In this document: positions 33,758-40,654 of the stretch, one piece after another
Position numbering within the stretch: position 1 is the stretch's first letter
How the letters are laid out: each line of letters begins with the position of its first letter
DNA from: Streptomyces malaysiense
Lineage (GTDB): Bacteria; Actinomycetota; Actinomycetes; Streptomycetales; Streptomycetaceae
Direction: 5' to 3'
DNA: 60,242 nt
Assembly (NCBI RefSeq): GCF_000980885.2
Contig: NZ_LBDA02000079.1
Coordinates: 1 to 60,242, forward strand
Translations under genes and position numbers: made by a program
Notes under the pieces: model-generated
Database searches by the model: none
What the model saw: only the letters and a program-made list of their open reading frames with translations
What the model was told of the DNA's origin: nothing

Positions 33758-34300
33758 TCAGCCGGCCTCCGCCTCGAACACGCGCAGGAAGGCCTCGCAG
33801 AACGCCTTCAGGTCGTCGGGCTTACGGCTGGTCACCAGCTGGTTGGGCCCCTGGTCGCAGATCTTGACCTGCTCGTCCACCCAGGCGCCGCCCGCGTTGC
33901 GGATGTCCGTCTTCAGACTCGGCCAGGACGTCAGCACCCGGTCCCGTACGACGTCCGCCTCCACCAGCGTCCACGGGGCGTGGCAGATCGCGGCGACCGG
34001 ACGCCCCTGGTCGAAGAAGTCCTTCACGAACCCGACGGCCCTCTCGTCCATCCGCAGGAAGTCCGGGTTCGCCACCCCACCGGGCAGGACCAGCCCCCCG
34101 AATGAGCCGGCGTCCGCCTCGCCGACCACCTCGTCCGCCTCGAAGGTGTCCGCCTTGTCGAGATGGTTGAACCCCTGGACCTTCCCGGAACCGGTCGACA
34201 CCAGCACCGGCTGGTGCCCCGCGTCCGCGGCGGCCTTCCACGGCTCGGTCAGTTCCACCTGCTCGACGCCCTCGGGCGCCACCAGAAACGCGATGCGCAT
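33758..34300 (-). CDS. DJ-1/PfpI family protein (glutamine-amidotransferase fold)
   Basis: This 180-aa protein has the PfpI layout with Glu in VEQVELTEP, the nucleophile elbow AAICHAPW (Cys106, His107) and GGVANPDFLR. Family members are deglycases, chaperones or peptidases in stress. It is cytosolic and would form dimers to hexamers. ATG 34300 follows AAAGGAAG. Direction is convergent with DUF6158 and it follows the DUF2795 gene on the same strand with a 110-nt gap. Confidence 0.9.
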   Translation of the reverse strand: MRIAFLVAPEGVEQVELTEPWKAAADAGHQPVLVSTGSGKVQGFNHLDKADTFEADEVVGEADAGSFGGLVLPGGVANPDFLRMDERAVGFVKDFFDQGRPVAAICHAPWTLVEADVVRDRVLTSWPSLKTDIRNAGGAWVDEQVKICDQGPNQLVTSRKPDDLKAFCEAFLRVFEAEAG

Positions 34301-34410
34301 GATCTTCGTCTTCCTTTCCCGGTACGCCGCACGGCCCGGACGGCCCGGACGTGCCGTTTCCTCGCCCCGGGCGGCGGCGTCCGATCACCGCGTCCGCCGC
34401 CCGGCCTCGC

Positions 34411-34788
34411 TCACCGGCCGCCCGAGAGCGCCTCGGCCAGTTGCTGGACATTGCGGAACCGCTCGCCGCGCGGCAGCTCCGCCACCGCGTCCACCAGCGG
34501 ATCCGGCGCGTTGTCCCGGCGCAGGGCCGAGACCAGCTCACCCGGGCGGGCCGGGAAGGCGCCGCGGCTCAGGCTGCGGGCCAGTTCCAGCCGCACCCGT
34601 TCCAGGGACGCCGGGGAGCCGAGCCCGCCGACCGGGCCGCCGGTCACCTCCGGGTCGTCGTCGGCGGCGGGCTCCGGGTCGTGCCACTCCTCGACCCGGG
34701 TCGGGTGCCCGGACCTCAGCAAACCCTTGAGCTCGTGCTTCATCTCGTCGTCGCGGTGCACGTTCAGCCGGTCACTGCCTCGCTGCAT
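34411..34788 (-). CDS. DUF2795 domain protein
   Basis: This 125-aa protein starts QRGSDRLNVHRDDEMKHEL and ends with a DUF2795 segment, DAVAELPRGERFRNVQQLAEAL. The middle LERVRLELARSL repeats a helical pattern. The family is small, actinobacterial and of unknown function, often near stress genes. ATG 34788 has GGAGGGAG at ideal distance, overriding a much longer upstream frame. Confidence 0.8.
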   Translation of the reverse strand: MQRGSDRLNVHRDDEMKHELKGLLRSGHPTRVEEWHDPEPAADDDPEVTGGPVGGLGSPASLERVRLELARSLSRGAFPARPGELVSALRRDNAPDPLVDAVAELPRGERFRNVQQLAEALSGGR

Positions 34789-35162
34789 ATCTCCCTCCAG
34801 GGGTCGAACGTGGCACCCGCGTACCCGGTACGGCACCACCGACACCGCCGGCCACCGCCCGGTCCGGTCCGGCTGGAACTCCCGGCGCCCCGCCGCCGGC
34901 CTTCGCCCCAGCCGCTCCCGGCCGGCGCGTGGAGGCTTCGCCCCGCGCCGCGCCGTCACCCGGGTGGGTGCCCGCGTCCCGCGAATGGGGCCCGGCCGCG
35001 CGCGCCGGGGCGCGCGGCGGGCTGTGATGGCTGGGGAGGGAGAGGGGTACGGCCCCGGGCGCCGGAGGGCGTGCGCGCCGTACCGCCGCCCCCGCCGCCC
35101 GCACGACCGCGCCCGTACGACCGTCAGCCCGCCGCCCGCCGCAGCTCCCGAGGAGCCCTTCC
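34789..35162. other. Divergent intergenic region, 374 bp
   Basis: It separates the DUF2795 gene from the Cys-rich secreted protein. A near-palindrome CGTACC-C-GGTACG at 34820-34832 lies about 35 nt upstream of the DUF2795 start and could be an operator. The rest is GC-rich without a gene or clear promoter. Confidence 0.4.
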
Positions 35163-35939
35163 ATGCGCCGCACCGTCCGCGCCCTGCCCGTCGCCCTCGC
35201 CGCCGGCGCCGCGCTCGCCCTGACCGGCCCCGTGACCCTCGCCGCGGCGGCCACCCCCGGCGCGGGGTCCGCGAGCTGCGCCCCCACGACCGTCCCGGAG
35301 CCGCAGATGCCGGGCACCACCCGGTCGCCGGCACCCGCGCCGGACCCGGACACGGGGGGCACGGCGGGCCGGGTGCCCGGACCCACGTCCCGGGCGAGCG
35401 ACGGCCCTGGCACCCGTGTGAGCGACAGCCCCGGCACCCGGGCGAGCGACGGCCCCGGCAAGCCGTGCGGCGGAACCCGGACCGGGACCGGGACCGACAC
35501 CCAATGCCGGGCGGGGGAGACCTGCGCCGATGACGCACGGCAGTGCGCCGGCGGCAGGAGCGGGTCCTGCGCCGACGACGACCGGGCCTGCGCCGGAGCC
35601 CGCTCCGGCGCCTGCGAGGACACCGGCGGCGACTCCTGCCGCGAGCCCCGGTCCTCCTCCGGCTACTCCGAGGACTCCTACGACGACGGTGGCGGCGACG
35701 ACCGCGACGGCGACACGAGCCGGAGCCCCGGGAACGGCGACGACGGGGGCGACGACTGCGCCGCGGGCGGGGGCGGCGATCAGCACGGCGTGGCGGCCGG
35801 CGCGGGTGGCACCTTCAACGACTCGGTACCCGCCCTGGCCGGGGGCGGAGCCCTGATCGCCGCCGCCTGCGCGGGCGCCGGCTACCGGATCCACGGCCGC
35901 TTCCGCACCGGCGGAGGTGACCGGCCGGCGGACGTGTGA
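35163..35939 (+). CDS. Secreted Cys- and Asp-rich low-complexity protein with a C-terminal membrane anchor
   Basis: This 258-aa protein has a signal peptide (MRRTVRALPVALAAGAALAL, cut near ALA/AA). Next comes a Pro/Thr spacer with three near-repeats of about eight residues (SDGPGTR, SDSPGTR, SDGPGK). A Cys-rich part with about seven cysteines follows (QCRAGETCADD, QCAGGRSGSCADDD, ACAGARSGACED). Then come a Gly/Asp tract and a final hydrophobic stretch GGGALIAAACAGAG before a basic tail. It would be surface-exposed and tethered. The Cys spacing is too loose to name a fold. Asp clusters could bind Ca. Confidence 0.7.
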   Translation: MRRTVRALPVALAAGAALALTGPVTLAAAATPGAGSASCAPTTVPEPQMPGTTRSPAPAPDPDTGGTAGRVPGPTSRASDGPGTRVSDSPGTRASDGPGKPCGGTRTGTGTDTQCRAGETCADDARQCAGGRSGSCADDDRACAGARSGACEDTGGDSCREPRSSSGYSEDSYDDGGGDDRDGDTSRSPGNGDDGGDDCAAGGGGDQHGVAAGAGGTFNDSVPALAGGGALIAAACAGAGYRIHGRFRTGGGDRPADV

Positions 35940-36140
35940 CCCGCACAACTCCCGCTCCGGCCATGGAGTTACGGCGAGCGGGTACACAGCATCCCGAGGA
36001 CACCCACCCGACCCACCGGACCCGTCCCCCGAGCGCCGCGCCCGCGGCACCCTCCGGCGCGGGGCGGGACGGGTGCCGGGCGGTACACAGCACGGCACGG
36101 CCCCGTGCCGGGCGCCACCACGGACTGCGCGGAGGCGGAC

Positions 36141-37379
36141 ATGCGGCGGACGGACCCCGAGGGCCACGGCCCGGTCCGCTACGGCCCACCGCTGCCCGGC
36201 GACGGACTGCCGGTGCTCCCCGAACTGACCGCCGTGGTCGCCGCCGCCGCGGGCCGGGCCGACGCCCAGCCCGTCGGCGGCGCCCCCGCCCTGCTGGAGT
36301 CGGCCTGCGGCTACTGGACCCGCCGCGCCCTGCCCTGCGTCCCCGACCAGGTCGCCGCCGGACCCGGCGCCCCCGCGCTGCTCCTCGCCCTCACCGCCGC
36401 GCTCGCCGGGGACGGCGCGGACGTCCTGGTGCCCCGCCCCTGCGCCGCCTGGTGGGCCCCCTACGCCCGGGTCCTCGGCCGGCCCGTCTTCCACGTGCCC
36501 ACGCCCGCCGAGAGCGGCGGTGTCCCCGATCCCTACGCGTTGCTGGAGACCGTGCGCCGGGTCCGCGCCGAGGGCGGCGACCCCAGGCTGCTGGTGCTGT
36601 CCGTGGCCGACGACCCCACCGCCACCGTCGCCCCGCCCGAACTGCTGCACGAGACCGTGGAGGCGGCCACCGCCGAGGGCCTGTACCTGGTCAGCGACGA
36701 GACCTGGCGCGACACCGTGCACGCGCCGCGCGACACCGTCCTGCTCAGCCCCGCCGAGATGCGGCCCGACCGGGTCACCGTGGTCACCGACCTGGCCGGC
36801 GCCCTGCTGCCGCCCGGCTGGCCCGCCGCCGTCGCCCGCTTCCCCGCCTCCGCCGCCGGACAGCGCCTGCACGGCCGGGTCCTGGACATCCTCACCGGGC
36901 TCGGCGCCCGCGTCGCCACCCCGGTCGCCGCGGCCGCGTGCTACGCCCTCGACGAGCCCCCGCCCGTCACCGAGCGCCGCGAGGCCGCCGTACGGCTGCA
37001 CGCCCGGCTGGCCGACGCGGCGCACGCCGAGGTCACCGCGGCCGGCGCCCTCGCCCGCCCCCCGCAGGCCGGCCGTCATGTCTACGCCGACCTGAGCCCC
37101 TTCCGCGAGGCGCTCGCCGCCCGAGGTGTGAACGACGCTCAGGAGCTGGAGGACTTCCTGACCGCCCGGACCGGCAGGCCCGCCCCCGGCGGCCACCGCT
37201 TCGGAGACGACCTGGCGGCGCCGCGGGTACGCCTCGGCACCGGGCCGCTGCTGGGCGGCACGGACGAGGAGCGCGGGCAAGCCCTCGCCTCGCCCACACC
37301 ATGGGAACTGCCCTTCGTGCAAAGCTCGTTGATCTCCTTGAGGTCGGTCCTCGACGATCTCCGCGACGACGCCCGGTGA
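36141..37379 (+). CDS. Aminotransferase class I/II-fold protein lacking any lysine
   Basis: This 412-aa protein follows the fold-type I aminotransferase plan (GAPALLLALTAALAGDGADVLVP region, LLVLSVADDPTATVAPPELL, LYLVSDETWRDT with the PLP-binding Asp). But the segment where the Schiff-base Lys should stand reads VVTDLAGALLPPGWPAAVA, and I find no lysine anywhere in the protein. Normal transamination is therefore unlikely; it may be a binding or regulatory protein. ATG 36141 has GGAGG 5 nt upstream; a frame start at 36105 has none. It is followed by the MBL gene 13 nt later. Confidence 0.78.
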   Translation: MRRTDPEGHGPVRYGPPLPGDGLPVLPELTAVVAAAAGRADAQPVGGAPALLESACGYWTRRALPCVPDQVAAGPGAPALLLALTAALAGDGADVLVPRPCAAWWAPYARVLGRPVFHVPTPAESGGVPDPYALLETVRRVRAEGGDPRLLVLSVADDPTATVAPPELLHETVEAATAEGLYLVSDETWRDTVHAPRDTVLLSPAEMRPDRVTVVTDLAGALLPPGWPAAVARFPASAAGQRLHGRVLDILTGLGARVATPVAAAACYALDEPPPVTERREAAVRLHARLADAAHAEVTAAGALARPPQAGRHVYADLSPFREALAARGVNDAQELEDFLTARTGRPAPGGHRFGDDLAAPRVRLGTGPLLGGTDEERGQALASPTPWELPFVQSSLISLRSVLDDLRDDAR

Positions 37380-37392
37380 TGGGAGCCCCTCG

Positions 37393-38472
37393 ATGACGCA
37401 GCAGACGCAGGAGTCCGGTTCGACCCCGCCGACCGACAACGCGTCGGCGGCTGCCACGACTTCGACGGCGACCGCTCCGCCCACCCCTGGCACGCCTCCC
37501 TTCCCGCCGCTGGCCGAACCCCGTCCGCTGGGCGAACGCCGGGTGTGGCCGCGCACGTTCCACGACCGGCTCACCGCGCCGCTGCCCGGCCTCAAGGCCC
37601 TCGCCCGCTTCGCCCGCGAGGGTGCCGTGCGCCCCGACGCACAGGGCCTCGCCGACGTCCCCCGGCTGCCGTACGCGCCCGCTCCGCTGCCTCGCGCCGG
37701 CACCGGAACCCTCGCCGTCACCTGGGCGGGGCACGCCAGTTGGATCGTCCAGCTGGGCGGTCTGACCGTGCTCACCGACCCGGTCTGGTCGCGCCGCATC
37801 CTCGGCACCCCGGCCCGCATCACCCCCGTCGGCGTGCCCTGGGACCGGCTGCCCCGCATCGACGCGGTCGTCATCAGCCACAACCACTACGACCACCTGG
37901 ACGCCCCGACCCTGCGCCGGCTCCCGCGCGACACCCCGGTGTTCGCGCCGGCCGGGCTCGGCCGCTGGTTCCGGCGCCGCGAGTTCACCTGCGTCACCGA
38001 GCTGGACTGGTGGGAGGGCGCGGAACTGGCGGGCGTCCGCTTCGACTTCGTGCCCGCCCATCACTGGTCCAAGCGCACGCTGACCGACACCTGCCACAGC
38101 CTGTGGGGCGGCTGGGTGCTCACCGCCCCCGGCGGCCCGCGCCTGTACTTCGCCGGCGACACCGGCTACGGCCACTGGTTCTCCCGCATCGGCCGCCGCT
38201 ACCCCGGTATCGACCTCGCCCTGATGCCCATCGGCGCCTACGACCCCCGGTGGTGGCTCAGCGACGTCCACTGCGACCCCGAGGAGGCCGTTCAGGCCAC
38301 CCTCGACCTCGGCGCCCGCCGCATGGCCCCCATGCACTGGGCCACCTTCGTCCTCTCGGCCGAACCGGTCCTCGAACCACTGGCCCGCGTACAGGCCGCC
38401 TGGGTGAGGGCGGGCCTGTCCCGCGAGGACCTGTGGGATCTCCCGGTCGGCTCTTCGAGACAGCTGGACTGA
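37393..38472 (+). CDS. MBL-fold metallohydrolase, NAPE-PLD/UlaG-like
   Basis: This 359-aa protein has a disordered Thr/Ala/Pro-rich first 40 residues. The metallo-beta-lactamase core follows: WAGHASWIVQLGG, VISHNHYDHLDAPT (HxHxDH, di-zinc), VPAHHWSKRT, YFAGDTGYG, and PMHWATF with the last His. This order is typical of NAPE-hydrolysing phospholipase D-like proteins, acting on lipids or lactones. GGGAG lies before ATG 37393, and the 13-nt gap to the aminotransferase-like gene suggests an operon. Confidence 0.88.
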   Translation: MTQQTQESGSTPPTDNASAAATTSTATAPPTPGTPPFPPLAEPRPLGERRVWPRTFHDRLTAPLPGLKALARFAREGAVRPDAQGLADVPRLPYAPAPLPRAGTGTLAVTWAGHASWIVQLGGLTVLTDPVWSRRILGTPARITPVGVPWDRLPRIDAVVISHNHYDHLDAPTLRRLPRDTPVFAPAGLGRWFRRREFTCVTELDWWEGAELAGVRFDFVPAHHWSKRTLTDTCHSLWGGWVLTAPGGPRLYFAGDTGYGHWFSRIGRRYPGIDLALMPIGAYDPRWWLSDVHCDPEEAVQATLDLGARRMAPMHWATFVLSAEPVLEPLARVQAAWVRAGLSREDLWDLPVGSSRQLD

Positions 38473-38509
38473 GGCGACCCCGGCGGGGGCGCGGGACCGT
38501 GTCCGAGGT

Positions 38510-38540
38510 GCGGTCGTGCCGTGCGGGCGCGAACGACCGC
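38510..38540. terminator. Hairpin between convergent genes
   Basis: GCGGTCGT and ACGACCGC pair perfectly (8 bp, 15-nt loop) 38 nt after the MBL stop and 43 nt before the opposing DedA stop. Confidence 0.5.
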
Positions 38541-38582
38541 GTACGACCCGCACCCGAGACCCGCGCCTACGCTCCCGCGCCG

Positions 38583-39215
38583 CTACCGCAACCGCCGCAC
38601 CACACCGGGAACCGCGCTGATCGCGACGGTCACCGCCACCGCCACCACCACCCCCTCCCACGGCTCGGGGAACAGCGAACCCCCCACGATCCCGATCACC
38701 TGATACGTCGCCGCCCACGCCAGGCACGCCGCCGCGTTCCCCCGCGCGAACCGCCGGGGCGGCCACTCGGCCATCAGACAGGCGAGCATCACCGGAATCC
38801 GCCCGGCCGGCACCAGCCGGGACAGCACCAGCACCGCCACCCCGTGGTCGGCCAGCTTGCCCCGCGCCCGCTCCAGCCGCTCCTCCGGTGCCCGCGACCG
38901 TATCGCCCGGAGCCACCGGGACCCGCCCCGCGACCGCATCCCGCGCCATCCCAGCCAGTACAGCGCGGCGTCCCCGAGGAACGCCGCGAGCGACGCCGTG
39001 GCGAACACCAACGCCATTGAGAACGGCGCCGTCTGATGGAACGCCACCACCGCCGCCGAACTCACCAGCGCCCCGGTCGGCACCACCGGCACCAACGCGC
39101 CGATCAGCACCAGCAGGAACAACGACGGGTAGCCGAGCGCCTGTTGCGTCGACTCCGGCGGCACGGCGGACCCCGTCGCCGCGGCCAGCGCCGCCGCGGC
39201 CGCCGACCGGCTCAC
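38583..39215 (-). CDS. DedA/SNARE-associated family membrane protein
   Basis: This 210-aa protein has the DedA features: PVVPTGALVSSAAVVAF, AAFLGDAALYWLG and LSRLVPAGRIPVMLACLMAEWPPRRFARGN, plus four to five membrane helices. DedA proteins are lipid flippases/scramblases needed for membrane-potential and undecaprenyl-phosphate recycling. GTG 39215 overlaps the stop of the minus-strand MBL gene (4 nt, GTGA) with GGAGG before it, so both are translationally coupled. Confidence 0.87.
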   Translation of the reverse strand: MSRSAAAAALAAATGSAVPPESTQQALGYPSLFLLVLIGALVPVVPTGALVSSAAVVAFHQTAPFSMALVFATASLAAFLGDAALYWLGWRGMRSRGGSRWLRAIRSRAPEERLERARGKLADHGVAVLVLSRLVPAGRIPVMLACLMAEWPPRRFARGNAAACLAWAATYQVIGIVGGSLFPEPWEGVVVAVAVTVAISAVPGVVRRLR

Positions 39216-39985
39216 CGGGCGACCTCCGGCCGGACCCTCTCGCCGTGCGCCGGCTTGTGCACGGCCACCTTCGGAGCGGCCACGGCGGCGAGTCGCACGA
39301 ACTCGTCGCCCGGCGCGTGGAATTCGTGCGGCCGCACCGCGTCCATGCCGATCGGCCAGTACGTCCCGTAGTGCACCGGTATCGCCGCCCGCGGTGCCAG
39401 CAGGTCCAGGGCCCGTGCCGCGCGGCCCGCGTCCAGGTGCCCCTCCCCGAGGAACGGCCCCCAGCCGCCCACCGGCAGCAGCGCCACCTCCACCTGCCCC
39501 ACCCAGTCGGCCATCGTGTCGAACAGCCCGGTGTCCCCGGCGAAGTAGGTCCGGGCCTCCCCCTCGATCACGAACCCCAGCGCGGGCGAGCGGTGCGGGC
39601 CCACCGGCAGCCGCCGCCCGTCGTGCCGCGCGGGCACCACCCGCACCAGCAGATCGCCGACGCGTATCCCGTCCCCCGGCGCCACCTCGGTGACATGGAG
39701 GTGTCGCAGCCGGCGCGCACCCGGCACCACCCGGAGTGCGCCCCGGGGTATGAGCAGGCGCGTGCCCGGGTCGAGAGCCTCCAGCGACGGCAGATGCAGA
39801 TGGTCGGCGTGCAGGTGGGAGACGAGTACCACGTCGGCGCGCCGGGCCTCGTCCGAGGGGAGCGCTCCCCGTCGGCGGCGCAGATGCGCGAGGCGGCTGG
39901 CGAACAGGGGATCGGTGAGCACTCGTGTGTTCGAGTCTTCGATCGTGCAGGTGGCATGGCCCCACCAGGTGATCTCCACCGGCAC
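39212..39985 (-). CDS. MBL-fold metallohydrolase (UlaG-like)
   Basis: This 257-aa protein starts PVEITWWGHATCTIE and has the metal motif VLVSHLHADHLHLPS (HxHxDH), VPARHDGRR, YFAGDTGLFD and PVHYGTYWP. UlaG-like enzymes hydrolyse lactones or phosphodiesters. The start is decided by the ribosome-binding site: AAGGAGG lies 8 nt before GTG 39985, inside a longer frame that begins at GTG 40003. TAGGCT (40016-40021, minus) is a -10 giving a short leader. It overlaps dedA by 4 nt, a coupled pair. Confidence 0.85.
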   Translation of the reverse strand: MPVEITWWGHATCTIEDSNTRVLTDPLFASRLAHLRRRRGALPSDEARRADVVLVSHLHADHLHLPSLEALDPGTRLLIPRGALRVVPGARRLRHLHVTEVAPGDGIRVGDLLVRVVPARHDGRRLPVGPHRSPALGFVIEGEARTYFAGDTGLFDTMADWVGQVEVALLPVGGWGPFLGEGHLDAGRAARALDLLAPRAAIPVHYGTYWPIGMDAVRPHEFHAPGDEFVRLAAVAAPKVAVHKPAHGERVRPEVAR

Positions 39986-40015
39986 CTTCTTCGCCTCCTT
40001 CACGCGCCTGTCCGA

Positions 40016-40037
40016 AGCCTACGGGCAGGAGTAGGGT
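40016..40037. promoter_or_regulatory. Divergent -10 boxes
   Basis: TAGGCT on the minus strand (40021-40016) points to the MBL gene and TAGGGT on the plus strand (40032-40037) points to the resolvase-like gene. The boxes are 10 nt apart, so the two promoters overlap and may compete. Confidence 0.4.
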
Positions 40038-40069
40038 CGGCGGCGAAAACCGGAGGTGAGGGGGACGCC

Positions 40070-40501
40070 ATGGGACAACCACGGGGCGCCTCCGGCGCGC
40101 GCACACCCGCACGGGTCATCGCCATCGCCAGCCTGACCCCCCTCGAGGAGCTCGACGCCGACCCCTTCCTCGTCGACAGCCGCACCCAGCACGCCATGTG
40201 CGCCCGCTGGGCCGACGAACACGGCTACGTCGTCGCCCGGGAACTGCTCGTCGGCGGGCTCCGCTTCGACCACCGCGCCCTGTGGGACGGCGTACGCCCC
40301 GGCGTGGACGTGTTCGTGGCGCCCAGCCTGCGGGTGCTGCGCCGGGCCCTGTCGTCCGTCGAGGAGTTCACCGCCGAGTGCGCGCGGCGCGGGGTGCGCG
40401 TGGTCACGGTGGGCCGGGCGGAGCCGTCGTACGACGCGCAGATGAAGGCCCGGGTGCACCGCCGGCTGTCCATGCCGACCGCCGGGTACGACGGACGGTG
40501 A
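40070..40501 (+). CDS. Stand-alone resolvase-like (serine-recombinase N-terminal fold) protein
   Basis: This 143-aa protein follows the serine-recombinase catalytic-domain plan: strand RVIAIASLTPLEE, helix CARWADEHGYVV, strand VDVFVAPSLRVLRRALSSVEEFTAEC (compare LDRLxR of resolvases) and GVRVVTVG. A Ser sits at the right place after strand 1, but there is no DNA-binding C-terminal domain or E helix. It is thus probably not an active recombinase. GGAGG with GGGGGACGCC precedes ATG 40070. Confidence 0.62.
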   Translation: MGQPRGASGARTPARVIAIASLTPLEELDADPFLVDSRTQHAMCARWADEHGYVVARELLVGGLRFDHRALWDGVRPGVDVFVAPSLRVLRRALSSVEEFTAECARRGVRVVTVGRAEPSYDAQMKARVHRRLSMPTAGYDGR

Positions 40502-40654
40502 TCCCGGGGCACGGCGGACGGTGAGACCCCCGTCACTCCTTCGGGGGGCTCCCGGCCGGTATGACAAGGTGGAGGGCGGCCCGGTCGCCCCAGCGCACCG
40601 GGACGGTGACCTCGCCGCGGGGCGGGGGAGGGTCGAGGCGGAGGAAGCGCGGGC

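Noticed and set aside
35163..35939. RiPP precursor because of many Cys in a small secreted protein
   Set aside because: It has a normal Sec signal peptide and a membrane tail, and no modification enzyme is adjacent.
35124..37883. A 919-codon minus-strand frame
   Set aside because: It is antisense to the secreted protein, the aminotransferase-like gene and the MBL gene, with repetitive Ala/Gly/Val composition.
40003..40003. GTG 40003 as start of the minus-strand MBL gene
   Set aside because: The AAGGAGG within codons 1-3 of that frame is itself the ribosome-binding site for GTG 39985, 18 nt further on.
40070..40501. Active transposon resolvase
   Set aside because: There is no DNA-binding domain, transposase or terminal repeats nearby.
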